DNA of 64,000 nt from Stenopsyche tienmushanensis (taxonomy: Eukaryota; Arthropoda; Insecta; Trichoptera; Stenopsychidae), in the NCBI GenBank assembly GCA_008973525.1, contig WACJ01000010.1:806001-870000 (forward strand). Direction: 5' to 3'. Shown piece after piece: positions 1-13,023 of this stretch. Below the pieces are notes generated by a model that was not told where the DNA came from, made no database searches, and saw only the letters and a program-made list of their open reading frames with translations. The stretch's first letter is position 1. Each line of letters opens with the position of its first letter. The position numbers and the translations under genes are program-made.

Positions 1-127
1 ACGAACACGCGAAAATAGGAAAATACCCAAATGGGAAAATTTCCACTTTTTATTCCGATGTTGAACGTGAATCAAGAATTCTACGAATGCAACTTTTAAT
101 AGCAATTTTAATAATGTTTAACATTAA
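1..127. other. Unassigned AT-rich sequence
   Basis: AT-rich flank of the MULE; I see no coding or repeat signal of its own. Confidence 0.4.
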
Positions 128-1581
128 GGGGTCATCTCACTTTATATATATATATATATATTATATCGTTTTTAAAATACCAAAATGGGATCTTGAAACA
201 AAAATTAATTGAATTTTTGTTTTTGTTTAAGTAACAAAATGGCGTTGATTTGAAAAAAAAATTGAAAAAAAACACCTTTTTTGAAATATTTTTTAATGTA
301 AAACTTAAGATAAAATAAACATTTTGATCTGATTTTGCGAATAATCATAGCCATACATATGTAAAATAAGGTCGTAAAATTTCAGAGCAATCAGCGATTT
401 GGTTTTTTGAAATTCTTTCAACGCCACGTGCAAAAATGTCGTTTCGAGAAAAAACGCGTTTAAAGTTTTAAGTACTTAAAAATTGTTGAAGAGTGAAACA
501 TACTATTAATTAGCGATTCCAATTCCTTAAAACAGTTCTCCAGCTATTTATATTGTTTTTTTTTTGCCACAAAAATATGTTTCGGTTCCAAAGACCATAC
601 ACACGCGTTAAAACTTTCATTGTTATTTTGCGTATTCAAATTAAAGCATCTTTCCAGTAAATCATCAGACGATAATTCTTCATAAATGGCTTTTATAATT
701 GAACTTACAAATGATGATTGTACAAATATAACAATCTTATTTAACACCAAGAAATTGCGACTTTCGGTCAGTGTGAATGCTGAGGGACTTCATCAGTCGA
801 AATTTTATGATAGTATATCGACGGATAGCTAAGCCTTAATAATCAGATCATTCTTTTATCAATTTATTAGACAGCTGTTCGATTTTCGAAGCACTTCATA
901 CAGAGCTCTTTCTTTTTATGCACTTGCTTATACGCCATTTTTAAATCTGTGCTAAATCTTTTTAACTTAAATTGCTCCCTTACTATAATAAAGATAAGAA
1001 TGGTCTCCAACATAAATCTATGACCTGCAAACAAAAACAGGTATAGATGCAAGCTTGCGACCGCAGCGGTCTCAGAGCCGTTGGGGCGCAATCTGGACGG
1101 AGTGATTACTATGTGCACATTTCGCGAATTAGCTGTAAATCATTGAAAAGATACGAATTTCCATCATTTTCAAAATGAATCTAATTATTATGACATCCGG
1201 CAATATTTTTCTGAAGATGCTTGTACAAATATAATTTTCTTGTAGTTGCATGTTTTTGCCATTCGCATCAAGAATCTGCGCCTTCCGGACAGTGTGAATA
1301 TTGAGGGGCTTCATCAGTTGAAATTTTATAATAGTATGTACCCTAAATAGCATTTTTATATTTTCTATTGAGTCAAGGGCAAGCCAGAGCAGTTGGGGCG
1401 CAATCTGGACGGAGTGATTGCTTCGAGCGCATTTCGCGAATTAGCTGTAAAGCATTGAAATAATCCGAATTCCTTTACCAATATTATAGACGACATTCTT
1501 ATAGATATGTTCTTTCGAAAAATGAAGTTAAAAAAAAACACAAACATTTTTTTTTTGGCGTTATAAAGTGAGATGATCTCT
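128..1581 (-). mobile_element. Mutator-like (MULE) DNA transposon relic with both TIRs
   Basis: Seen: GGGGTCATCTCACTTTATA at 128-146 is mirrored at the other end (1563-1581) by the reverse complement of GAGATCATCTCACTTTATA, giving 16-18 bp near-perfect terminal inverted repeats. The interior is the reverse complement of the repeats at 13.0 and 26.4 kb. Several broken minus-strand frames lie inside it (1547-1365, 1353-1129, 1118-867, 750-544). No clear 8-9 bp target duplication was found. Two blocks occur twice: the segment at 1085-1135 recurs at 1391-1465, and the one at 761-815 recurs at 1280-1330, so this copy carries an internal duplication or is two fused copies. It also contains a (TA)n run near 144-161. 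Confidence 0.7.
544..750 (-). pseudogene. MULE transposase fragment
   Basis: Minus-strand 68-codon fragment containing LLERCFNLNTQNNNESFNACVWSLEPK. In animal Mutator-like transposases a 'CL-G-TQN-NESFN--IW---PK-VF' segment is characteristic, and the same segment is present in the copies at 13.5 and 27.1 kb. The rest of the transposase is broken by stops and frameshifts. Family assignment rests on this motif recalled from the family; a profile search would settle it. Confidence 0.55.
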
Positions 1582-2990
1582 CAACTAATGAATTGGTTCA
1601 CATACGCTTATTATTTACAAAGGCAATTTTCATGGATGCTTAAAAAAAGAAGATTTATAATAGAAGTCCGAGAAGGGTACAGCTTTTTTATTGTGAATGA
1701 AGAATTAATATTTTTAAGATAATTGATATAATTTTGTTCGAATAATTAAAAAACATTACCCCGGTGTATTTTATTCATACAACCCTCTTGATAAAATTAA
1801 TTTTAATAATGTACACTCAGATATACAGGGGTTGTGGCAAAATTGAGTTGCAAAGGAGTTTGCTTTGTTTTGTAAATTCGTCCCCCAAGACGAAAAATAG
1901 CGCTTGTATTCGAAATTGTTTTTGCATTCGTAGTATTGCTCAAAAGTATTGGCGTAAAAATAAATTTGAAATGTGATCGTTCAAATATCCTGCACTGATA
2001 TCACTAAACTAAGAAGCACTTTTCATGATTGAAGCGTCCTGTTTGAATTTTTTAATTCTGTTTGATGTTTTTACAAAAATAATAATATTTTGAAGAGGTT
2101 TTCTACAAAACCGATGGGATATCCCGCTAAGTTTATTTTCTGGGGACGTATTGCCGGTGCGCATGAAACTTCTCCACATACGAAGACGGGCAGAAAGAGA
2201 ACAAAAGCCTCCATACAAGTTTTGATTAAAACTTTATGAGACTTTCCTAGATTTCTATTTTGCGACGATGCAAGAATACGAAAGAATGAAATGATACAAA
2301 GTAATTTGAAAATGGCGATAAGAAAAAGTTCACACCGAAGTCGCATTAGAACAGGATATGTGCCGACTTAATACCGCGTCGTCTTATTGACCCCGGACGA
2401 CTTCTTCATAAATATTCAGGACGAAAATGTATAGCGTATTTTTGAACGATGGCTTTCCATGGTAATTAGATTCTCGGGTCTTAAGTTGAAGGAATAATTA
2501 TGAGGCCTTTAAGATACAGTCTATTTACGAAAGCTTAGGTCCTTCCTGGGCTTGATAATAACGTCGAGAACGCCTCCGCGATATTCTACAAAGCGTCCTA
2601 GTATAAATAGCCTTTATTATTAATGTTAACAATAAAAAAAACGATTGGAAATTATAATTTTGACATTGATACTTCCCCCTTTAAAACATTACACAAGCAG
2701 CACAAATATATAGGCAGCAAATTAAATTCTTTGATAAGGGTTAAATATTTTTAGAATTTTGCGAAATAAAGGGGAAGATATGAAATATTCTCTTTCATTT
2801 TGAGTCATATTCATAAAGTTGGGCAATTATTTGAAAAAGGTCAAGTAAGTGGGATGAACTCATAATTATGGCACTCTTCATGTGCAGTGGTTATTAAAAT
2901 GAATAAAGGAACGCTCTTATAAATTTAAAAAATGTTGAAGCCTTTGTTTGAAACGGTTTTCAACCATGACAAGCATTTGTCTTTCAAATC
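1582..2990. other. Unassigned AT-rich sequence
   Basis: No exon, RNA gene or repeat recognised. Minus-strand frames at 2346-2071 and 2218-2009 overlap in different frames and show no domain. A slightly GC-richer patch spans 2350-2600. Confidence 0.4.
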
Positions 2991-3011
2991 TGTATACTAC
3001 TTGAATACTAG

Positions 3012-3431
3012 TGTAACTTTCAAGTGGGAGCAGAGTCCCCGGGCGGCTCCCCGCCCCCACGTGCTCATCGGGATGGATGCGCTAGCGCACGGGCCAGTTC
3101 TTCTATCGGGCCTTGATGTGACCGGATGAATGGATGGGAATAGACGGGCGTCGAATAGAAATACTTTCTTCTCTAAATAACTATTTATTCCATATGATCT
3201 GGCTGCAGGAAGGACGTCCTCCTGCAGCCAAGGCTAACCGACGACTGCCCCGCCTCCCGCCTCCTGCGCGTCACTACCCAACCAGAAACGGCGCACGCGC
3301 AAGAAGCGATCAGTCGGTCTGCAGGTGCAATGTCTCTGCAGGGCCACAAGAGATGGCGCTGTTAAAAAAACACATCGCACCCGAAGAGAGACGAAATATG
3401 TCGCTGTTAATCTGGCGAATTAAATCTGCTA
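3012..3431 (-). mobile_element. LTR-like repeat copy 1 (solo LTR candidate)
   Basis: Begins TGTAAC and aligns with the copy at 41618: a GC-rich start, the CTAAATAACTATTTATTCCAT segment (on the minus strand, an AATAAATAG polyadenylation-like signal), then the GGACGTCCTCCTGCAGCC hairpin-forming block and GGCGCTGTTAA. It is truncated at the end that should read CGCCCACGCTACA. No internal retroviral genes. Confidence 0.55.
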
Positions 3432-4110
3432 AAAGGTTAATTATTTGTATATTTGGATGTCATTAAGTGTGGAAAATAACATAGACATGGAACATTATCA
3501 AGAATAGCTTAACACCCAGGTTTTATTCACGATTGCATCATCTTATTTATGGCGTATGCAATAAATATATGTATATAAAAATGAAAATGTGTTTGTTTGT
3601 AGGCTATACGTTCTTATGCCATTCATCCGATTGCGATGAAACTTTGGTGGGTTATCGGGTGTGTATCCGAGAAGGTTTTCAAATTAGTTCATGTCTATAA
3701 TAATATTAATAATAATACCCTTGATTTGCTTAAATATCATGCATATATTAATACATCCTGCCTATACATATTTATTCAAACTGCTTAAACTTGGATTGTA
3801 TCTCTTATTTTAATTGAAAACTATAATATTAATAGTTTTTATACCATTTTTCTGATTGCCATCAAACTTTAGTGAGTTTTTGTGCGCACCTCCGTGAACA
3901 TATATGAATTAGAACAAGCATTGTTTATGTACGCAATTTGTTTTGTGAGACATTTAACGGATGCACCATGTTGGCGCATATTGCTCTGGTGAAGCGAAAG
4001 GGGACCGCAGGGTCGATGTCCGCTCACGGGAAAGAGAGAGAGGGAGATAGTCGATCTTTGAAGTGAGAGCGAGTGCGCGCATGCTTTTTGGATCCTAGCC
4101 ATTTAGTCCG
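3432..4110 (+). mobile_element. Helitron-related fragments
   Basis: TATATAAAAATGAAAATGTG at about 3574 followed by TTGTTTGT and 'GCCATTCATCCGATTGCGATGAAACTTT' (split here for length) is the 5' head shared with copies at 7.15, 10.8 and 45.7 kb. A second piece at 3840-3990 repeats GATTGCCATCAAACTTTAG and continues to GTTGGCGCATATTGCTCTGG, also found at 45.86 kb. TC at the 5' end and insertion at an AT site fit Helitrons, but no 3' hairpin was seen here. Confidence 0.45.
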
Positions 4111-5529
4111 CGCTACACGTGGCATGAAGCAATAAATCACGTTACTACACTGCTGCGTTTCTTTTCAAATAATTACTAAGCGCGCATTAGAACGCGTGTC
4201 GGATACTCGTTGGTATTTGATAAAAACGAAAAACAATTTAAGTTATTAGGCATTAAACTTAAAAATATAATATTAAAGCCTCAATTTGGTAATTGCCCCT
4301 TATATTCTTAAGCCAACACTTTGCTCGTAAACTAAAATATCGTTAGCGAAAGAAAATCTTTAATGGCCGGACATTTTTAAATTATGAGACAGCTAATTAA
4401 AATCAATAAGAAGCATTAAGTTATAAAGTCTGGCGGTTCTTCTTTGTGTATTATAATATGGTGATAAAGTGTTTTGTTATAAAAAATATTTTTTAAAGCG
4501 ATGTAATTAATCATTTTATAAATAAAAGTCATTTTAAGTTACTCGTCTGTCGCTTATCTGTCACCTGTAATGTATGCTTCTGTGGGAACGTTCTTAAAGT
4601 GTCCAATTGATCAAAATGATTTATATTTAAATTTAAAATTTCTGAAAAACTTCTTATTTATTATTTATATTCAACGTTTAACCATTAAATACGATATTTC
4701 GTCGATTGTGAATCTAACGAAGATTGCAAAAAATCATTGCCATTAGCTAAAAATATCTCCCATTACCGGTTTACTTGGAAAAATGGAAAATAGAAAAGTC
4801 TTAAAATAGAGAAATATACATCAAAATTAGATTTAAATATTTATATGTAAGCACATGTTCGGATTAGAATGAAAATAGACCCTAATAACTAATACTTTAT
4901 CTTATTTTAAGTTTTCCTCAAGTCCCAGAACCAAGCCCTAAGTAGTTATCGAGATGATATTCTCGATTTAAATGTCAAATTCTTCTAAACTTTATTTTAA
5001 ATTTTAATTATAAAATGTCTGTATCTATACTTGTTTCGCGATGAAGCACCTTCCGGCAATTATCGGTATTTTTTTCAATTTACCGGTAAATACCGATGGC
5101 ACTTTTTTGCTGTTTTAACCGGTAATGCAAGCCCTAGAATTGGCTCATTGATGGCTTCAAAATATACAAGTAATCTCTATGCATCAAGGTATCAATATTT
5201 AGTTTTGTTGATCTTGTTTATACGTTAGCGCGATCAAACAAGAGATAAGAATAGCAAACAAATATCCGTTCTACAAAATTTACCATCGAAGCATGAAAAT
5301 TATGCCTAATTAAGATATATTACAGATGCATTAGGAAAAATTAAATAAGCATTGTTAATTACGATTGTTTCATAACACATTGAAGATAAATCATTAGAAA
5401 ATTATGCATTTTTAAATGGCTTTAACTTTAAGAAGTTCTATTCACATTAAAATAATGAAATATGTTAGTGTATGTAATATTAAGAGCTACTGAATCAATA
5501 TACTGCATATGGTTTAGTTGAAAATTATC
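4111..5529. other. Unassigned AT-rich sequence
   Basis: No gene recognised. A short stretch with repeated ACCGGT-like triplets (CCGGCAATTATCGGTA, TTACCGGTAAATACCG) at 5050-5125 is all that stands out. Confidence 0.35.
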
Positions 5530-5696
5530 AAACGAGACAGAGTCGACCACAAAGCTAACGGTCAGGCAACAACATCTTTGAATACCGCTTTGATATGTTC
5601 TTCTAACCATTTATGAGACCCAACTGCTTTCAGATTCGACCCTAAGACTAGTGGGTTATCAGTCAGATAACTTAACCACTGGTCCACCCCCATTTG
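5530..5696 (-). mobile_element. tRNA-derived SINE
   Basis: Read on the minus strand: an A-box-like TGGACCAGTGG (5687-5677) followed by TTAAG, and a B-box-like GGGTCGAATCT (5642-5632), spaced as in a tRNA with a longish variable arm (Ser/Leu type). After it comes an unrelated body. The stem halves do not close well enough for a functional tRNA, so a SINE head is the better call. Confidence 0.55.
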
Positions 5697-5799
5697 CTTG
5701 TTAATGTGTGTAAGTTTAAATACAGTTGAGGGTGGGACAGGTTGACTCACATTACCGTTCATGCATGAATATATGCTAAATGTACGTTTAACTGTCGTC

Positions 5800-7030
5800 A
5801 CATTTTAATTTGAAAAATGCGTGGGTGTATGGTAACTTCATATCCTAGCCAAGCGCAATTAATTATGACACTTGATACAGGTTAGGGTGGTGTTTAATTT
5901 GCTTTCCCCGGGAGCAGGACATTTTTTAGTAAAAAATATTCTAATCAAAATTTATATCCATTTAAATACCCACAAATGCGGTAGTTTATGAGTGGATGTG
6001 AAAACCAGACATTTTTTTCACTTTTAATCGTAATCTGTCCTACACAGCACACAGTTATTTTAACGATGCTAAGTTTTAAGTGAGGATCTTTTTAATTGAA
6101 TACTTTGTTTAAATTCGTATAGTTACAAGTTGAATCCGCTTAAATGACTAAAACAAAAATTATCATTTAAGATATGACATAATTTCAAAACTATTAGCTA
6201 AAACTCATTTTTTTGCCTATTTTTAAATAAGTAAATTTAAAAAAATGTGAGGCAAAATACAAATGAGAACAAAGCACATATTTTCATTTAAATTGCAATA
6301 AAAATTCTACATGATTAGTGATACAGGCACGCAGTCAACAAAATAAAGAGTCGTCCAAGAGTCTTGGCCGCGGGAGGATGTGTTCTGCATCCCGGCTTTT
6401 CCATACTCGAAACTTTGCTCTTTCTTTTGGACATAATAAGAATCGATAGTGAAATACTAGTCTTCTTCCAGACTATGTACAAATATACTACAAATAAAAA
6501 TTATATTTCTAAAGATTTTTGTGAGATATATCAGTTTTTAAGTATTTATTATAATAATACAGATTTTTATAAAACATTTTAAAATAAGATCAATAAATAA
6601 TTTAGAATGCTTTGTTAAGATATATTTAATTTAAAGAACATGATTAATATTAACTAAGGTTACCAGACTACAATATTTTTTGCAAGCTTATTAAAGTGCA
6701 GCCGAACAAAATATTCCTCTATTATATCGTTGAATAATACAGCAACCCCTCAATTATTCTTCTTCTGTTAGCCACACTTTTCGTTATCGCATTTAGGCGA
6801 TCTCCATAAGAAACTTTTCCGAAGAAAAGATTTTTCATGTGGTGATTTCCCTTCTATTCGTGATAAAGTTATGAAATGAGTTTTTCAGATGGGATATTAT
6901 TTTTGAGCAAGTGTCGAAATTATCATTATTTTTAAATGATATTTTAACAACGATTGCAAATTTAGTCACTCTCCAGTATTTATTCTAGACCCAATAACTT
7001 TGCAACAATAATTAAATTATCAAATTATCT
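5800..7030. other. Unassigned AT-rich sequence
   Basis: No coding or repeat signal recognised. A plus frame at 6364-6582 shows no domain. Confidence 0.35.
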
Positions 7031-7345
7031 AATACAAAAAAATAGTATCTGTTTGTTCGTATGTAATGTGCTGCCATATTTTTCATCAGATTGCGATAAA
7101 ACTTCGTTAACTTATTGTTAAAAAATGTGCGAGTGACATAAGCATAAACGAATATATAAAAATAAATTTTTGTTTGTTCGTATTTAATGCGCTGCCATAC
7201 CGTTCATCAGATTGCGATTAAACTTTGTCTACTTATTGTTTACAATTGCGGAAATAACATAGGCACAGTAAAAATATTGTTTGTGTATGCAGTTTGTTCT
7301 GCGAGACGTGACATTGCAACGCATGCCGTGTAATCACTATCCCAA
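7031..7345 (+). mobile_element. Non-autonomous Helitron, two nested heads
   Basis: The 5' head occurs twice (about 7035-7150 and 7151-7260: TTTGTTCGTATTTAATGCGC, CATCAGATTGCGAT). It ends with ATTGCAACGCATGCCGTGTA, the same 3' end as at 46.46 kb (ATTGCAACGCATGCCGGGTA). This length and end structure fit a non-autonomous Helitron. The terminal CTAG-like bases are degraded. Confidence 0.5.
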
Positions 7346-10300
7346 ACATCAATTATTCAGATTACGTAATTTTGACAAAAATTGTGCATTTTATGAGTCT
7401 ATTGATAGCATTTTCTATCTAGAAATTAATTTGTTGGTTGTATAAAGACATGACTAAACTAAATTTCAACATACTGTGCATGCAATGAAGACGTTGTTAG
7501 CGAACAATTTATATGCGATCGATCATGAATTTCAAATTTTGAGTGATGGGAAAGTATGCGACTTAGAAGACGGGTTTGTTAAAGGGGGAATGTTGGTCTT
7601 TCTTAGGAGGATATGCTGAAGCTTTTCTATACATAGATGTTGCCAAGAAATAGTTTGATAGACAGGAAGAATGTGTCCCAACTTATTTGTCCCAAACGTA
7701 TACATGAATTGGCAGCTTCGAAAAGGGCATTAAAATTTAAGCAAATATCGCAAACTGGAATTCTTAGAAGACTAGAACTTTTTATATATGTACTTTGTTA
7801 AGTTATATATTCATACTATAATGTATTATGATGAATATTTCAATATTTATAGTTATTGGAAATAAAAACCCTATAAATCTATAAGGAACTAAGAGCTAAT
7901 TTATTGCCATATTTTTTTCCACAATGAAGTATTATATTTTAGTAGTAATTATAATGGTTGATTACACTTGTTTATAAAATTAATGTGATAAATAGTAATA
8001 TCTAATACCTTTAGTATTAAAATCTTTGGAATTTCAGACTTATAGAATAGCTTGGTCGACTTTCATTTACATAATATAGCATCGTGAATATAAGCAAAAT
8101 ACTTATTTAAATATCCTCATCTTAGAAATACTATCAAAATATGCCAAAATCATCCAGAATTTACCCAAGATACATAGAAGCGATTAAAGCGTTTTGAATA
8201 TTACACGTCCCAAGCATCCTGTAAAATCCTTTAGCGTGAGCAAATCTGTATCGGATAACAGATTGTCTTAACCGTAATCCTGTATTAATAACGACGGATT
8301 CTAAACGTCCTTCTTGACATTTTCCGGAAATCTCCTTTTGCTGGTTGACCTCGTTGGAAAGGGTTCACAGTCGGATTTAAAGGGAAAAAGTGGCCTTTCG
8401 AAGGGTAAACGGCAGGGTATAAGCATTAAGGGCCTACAAAAAAGGTTGAAACGTGAGGTCATTCAGTCTACATACCGCGAAACTCAAATAAAGGAAGTGC
8501 GCGCCATTTTTTATTCAAATTGTATCGTGAAAGTCCATTATTCAGCGCATAAATAAAACTAATTGAACGTATAAGTCATGATCCTGCACTTAATCTGCAA
8601 AACTACGTGAAAATTCCCGCTTTACTTTTAATAATGGCCCGCGACACTTTTATAAAAATCTACATGTAAATTTACCTACTGCGGAAAATATTTATGACCG
8701 CGGCTGGTCTCATTTTTCTCGCGGAAGCACTTAAAAATTTATACGGAAAAATACGGCCATAACGTAAACACGCTTAAGAATCAAATTTTGTGACCCAAGA
8801 AATGTTAAAAGCCACAAATACGCAAGTATTTCATAAACATTGAGCGCCATTTGTTGCTGAGCATAAAGATGTAAAAATTTGACAGTGCTATTTTTCAAAA
8901 ATAATCGCAATAACAGCTTGTTCTTGTGACAAATGAGTCTTTCGGCGTATTAAAATTTATAAAAAAAAGTAGTAGTATCATAAAAATTAAATGGCATTGG
9001 AATAAATGGTATGAGAAGTCTTTGTTTTAAGTTGATTGAAAACAAACATCGGGGAGGAAGACCCGACTTTTTTCATAAGGGGCATAAATTTCCCTCCAAA
9101 GTTAAGCGTAACCCAAAGATGATCAATGAATAAATGTTTAGAGAAGACAAATTATCCTGATGAAACATTCAAGCACATGTTATAAAAACTAGAAAAGTTT
9201 GCTTCGGACCGAAAAAGGTAATAAACTGAAATCTTATTAAAAAAAAAATATATATATTACTTCTGCTTAACTCGTTCGTCGCTGCGTTTACTAAATATGC
9301 GCGACAGGCGTTACAATGTCTTACAACATACAAATATGATTTTACAAGTAATTTCATTTCGATTTAATGAAATTAACACGTGCAAATGTATAATAAATAG
9401 AATATAAAAATATTTATAACATATAAACTAAATCAAGAGGAGCAGAGAATGGATTTCATGTTAATAGTTTCTTCTTCTTTCAGCGTAGGAAAGTAACGCT
9501 GAAGTTCGTATTCAAAGGATTCCAGTTGCCCAGTAACCTCCTCCTTTCAAATTTTAATTTATTTCATCTTCAGATTCATCTATCACATTGCAGAGTTTAT
9601 CAAATATGGCAATGTGTCCAAGATTTATTTTTCTTCACCAGTTTTGTAGCTTGGATAAAAAAAGCTCCGAGATTATCGTGAAATGCAATAATATTCAATA
9701 AAACCAACCTCAATGACAATTGAATTTTTTTTTCGATAGCAAGATCAATAAAAACGATGTAACGGTCGAGAATTAAAAAAATAAACCTTCAATGCACATT
9801 CATTTTTAAAATGTAAAGAAAATTTGGATCATTTTGAATTTGTTGAGGGTGAGAAACAACACCGATTCACGTTGGGCGACGAGAGTGTTAAAGGATAGTA
9901 TTAGGGTATACTCATATCATTAATCACTCATCGTTAAATGATGCATAATAAATATACAAGATAAACGAGATAGATACGATTAAGTACAGTTGAAATTACT
10001 GTGTTTTGAATATTTTACCAGATGTAAGTAAGTATGAATAATGAATAATTCAAAAGATAATCGAGGTTTAAGAAAAATGAATGCTTTAAACAATAATTGA
10101 TACACTTCTTGATCTCCGATTATTTTAAAAATATATTTGAATTATTGTTACAAAGTATTCATTCATAAAACCCCAAATATCACATACAATTAATGCTCTC
10201 AATTTTATTGTAGCAACATTTCATTAACATGAAATATATTTTTAACTCAATCCAATCCAATTTAATTAAACGGAAAAAATAGACGTTTTGCTTTTATTAT

Positions 10301-10795
10301 GTAGATTTAAATCAATGAATTCAATCCTCAATTCTTCCACATGCGTTGAATCGTTTTTATATATATATGATATTCCCTGGAGCGTATTTACAGTGAAAAA
10401 GAAAGATTTGAGTATATTTTTACAAGAACGGCATACATAATTTGATTAGTTTTTAGAAGAAAGCCATTGAACAGTTCGGAAATAATTTTGGCTCTTTGAT
10501 TGTTTATTTTTACAATATGCTAGATAAGACTGAAAATAATTAATTTCTCAACTTATTTACAAAGGCTTCTAATAGATAGATTAAATAAAGCAAAACAATT
10601 ACAATTTTCTTGTACTGGCATGAATGTATGTGTATAATATTGACTTCTGTCCATATTATTTTAAAGCCTAAGACTTACAATTTAAACAAATTGAAGGTTA
10701 CAAAAATATTGAACACTTACGTATTATTGCTCATTAGTCAAAGTGTTCATATAAATATTATTGACCCTCAATAAAGATGGTTGAATAGATAACAT
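7346..10795. other. Unassigned sequence, partly GC-richer
   Basis: No exon or transposon recognised in 3.4 kb. The block 8290-8900 is less AT-rich and free of the window's repeats, so it could hold conserved non-coding elements. The 80-codon frame at 8314-8556 is Lys/Gly-rich with no domain. Confidence 0.35.
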
Positions 10796-10980
10796 CTTCC
10801 AATATATAAAAATGAATTTTGTTCGTATTTAATGCGCTGCCATACCGTTCATTCGATTGCGATAAAACTTTACCAACTTATTTTTTGTACTTTCTCAAAT
10901 AATATAGGTATAATACAATTGACTTATCGTAGCTCTTATACATAAAAATCAATGTTTGTATGTTTGTTCATATCTATAAT
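10796..10980 (+). mobile_element. Helitron 5' head fragments
   Basis: AATATATAAAAATGAATTTTG then TTCGTATTTAATGCGCTGCC and CATTCGATTGCGATAAAACT match the other Helitron heads. A second shorter head (TATACATAAAAATCAATG) starts near 10939. No 3' end. Confidence 0.45.
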
Positions 10981-11228
10981 AAAACCAACAAAATAAAATT
11001 AATTTAATTATTCTGATCTGAGCGTTTTGTCACTTTAAATTTATACTTTAAAAAAATGTTAAACTCTATTTTGTACTTAAATATATTTATTTAATATGTT
11101 GTATGCCAATATTTTATTTAGCCAAAATATAAGAAAATTATCGACTAGTATTATTAGATCAAAACTTGCTTGAATCGAGATAGCAGTTTAAAATTTGTAC
11201 ACACATATTTTTATGCATTTTTTCATAC

Positions 11229-11490
11229 TGTAACATGGATGAATTATCATCCCCATGTAATAGCGTTGTTAATCTGGCAGATTTAATTCGACTGATTAAC
11301 GGCGACATTTTCCGTCTCTCTTTAGACGCAATGTGTTAAGAGTCGTCAGTTGGCCTTGGTTGCGGGAGGACATCCTTCCCGCGGCCAGATCTCTCTCTCG
11401 TATTTGATAAAGAGGTTATCTAAGAAAAGAGTATTTCTGTTCGATGTCCGTCCACACCCATCCATCTATCCGCTTACATAACGGTCCGAA
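11229..11490 (+). mobile_element. LTR-like repeat copy 2
   Basis: Plus-oriented copy starting TGTAACATGG and containing GGAGGACATCCTTCCCGCGG. It belongs to the shorter subtype, which lacks the 'CTCTTGTGGCCCT...GGTTGGGTAGTGACGCG' interior. The copy at 20374 shares this deletion. Confidence 0.5.
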
Positions 11491-11499
11491 AGCTATAAA

Positions 11500-12700
11500 G
11501 TAATAAAATTGATGCTTTTCTATCAATCTAATCACTATTTTAAAGCTTTGGGTATTTTATAATGGAGATTATCTTGCAATGTATCATGAAAATTATATGA
11601 TATATTAATAATTCAACCTTTGATAGTATTATAGTCATTGTAATAAACCATAACTGCTCTGGCTAATTATAAAGGTCTGCTTTTCAAAAGCTCATAATTG
11701 AATTGTTTTAAAAATTTAATGGATTTTCAACGAATTAAGCCCCCAACAAGACTTGTTGGGCGGCTTTTATGAGACATTATCTTTATACGACCGTCACGTA
11801 AAAAAAAACGTAAATTAATACGACCCCTCAAGTCGGCGAGGTATTTGCACCCCCGATCAGAAGTTTCCCGTCGCCGGAAGACTTTTCTCGCGGTTTTTTT
11901 TTTAAATAACACCTCATTCTTTTATCCCGCAGGACCTGCTCTTTAAATTATAGAGCGGCAATGAGCTAATGCGCAAAATCGAGTTCTTTTGTAGAGCGCA
12001 AAAAATTGCGCATAAATCGTATCGCGATATTTATTGTCGGTTGTGCCGAATAACTCATTTTTATCTGGAGCAGTTATTTAGCCGCTATTTTTATTTATGA
12101 ACTGCGCTAACCATACGCTGCTGGAGTTACGGGCCAGCAACTCAAATATAATGTGGGGCTTTTCGTGATTTTAGGCCCTTTTTTAAACGCGCGTTTGGCG
12201 AGCCCATTAAGGCCCTAACCTTGTAAGCATATTTTAGGGGGGGCCACATAAAGCTCGCGTTCTATAAATGTCACTCGTGTTTTTGCGAAACAAGAGCGCG
12301 CCCTGGTGAGCAGCATTTTCAATTTTAATGAGGTGTTTAAACCCAGCCTGTGCTCAAAGATAAACCGTATGATACCGCGTCTTTGAACATGACAAATATA
12401 CAAAGTTTGTTTGGAAACATATTGCCTCTCTACGTTTGAGTATCTACAAACAACTTTATGTGTTCTTGGATTTTTTCCTTCTCCCTTGCTTTTTCATTGT
12501 GAAATGTGTGCGAAAGCATATTTTGAAAACAACGGTGAAAATGAATACCTCGATATACGGCCGGGCTATCCTTTTTAGTGATGACACATTTTCGATTTAC
12601 GGCTCACAATGTTTCATTATACGGCCCAAAAACGCTGCAATATTAGCGATTTCTGTTTAGTTTCAGATTCTCCATTATACAGCGTTTCCTTTTATTGTCA
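11500..12700. other. Unassigned, repeat-free sequence
   Basis: Contains a short perfect inverted repeat CCCAACAAGACTTGTTGGG (about 11742) and a GC-richer block 11730-12400. Small frames at 11912-11727, 12403-12215 and 12436-12660 show no domain. Possibly regulatory, but nothing can be named. Confidence 0.3.
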
Positions 12701-12708
12701 ATTTTGTG

Positions 12709-12936
12709 AGAGAGAGTGATCTGGCTGCGGGAAGGACGTTCTCCCGCAGCCAAGGTTAACCAACGACTCCCCTGAGTCTCACCTCCTGCGTGTCACTACC
12801 CAACCGGCAACGGTGCGCGCGCAAGAAGCGATCGATCGGTATGCAGGTGCAATTTCTCCGCAGGGCCACAAGAGATGACACCGTTAAAATAACACATTGC
12901 ACCTGAAGAGAGACGGAAGATGTCGCTGTTAATATG
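12709..12936 (-). mobile_element. LTR-like repeat copy 3, truncated
   Basis: Carries the long interior (GGTGCGCGCGCAAGAAGCGA, CACAAGAGATGACACCGTTA) but lacks both ends. It abuts AT-rich sequence shortly before the MULE copy at 13.0 kb. Confidence 0.5.
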
Positions 12937-13023
12937 GCTTTTTTTCTCTGAGTATCCTTTTTATTTTATTTTTTTAAAAAAAAATTAAAAATCATTTTTA
13001 TAATTTACCCAAATGTTATTTAA

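Noticed and set aside
3134..3466. 110-codon ORF, and similar ones at 41.7, 20.4 and 63.7 kb
   Set aside because: All lie in the LTR-like repeat and are in different frames in different copies.
5562..5801. 79-codon minus frame resembling a piggyBac 'NKQMGVDQ' segment
   Set aside because: The same bases form A-box and B-box tRNA promoter elements at tRNA spacing, so the protein-like words are a translation of a SINE head.
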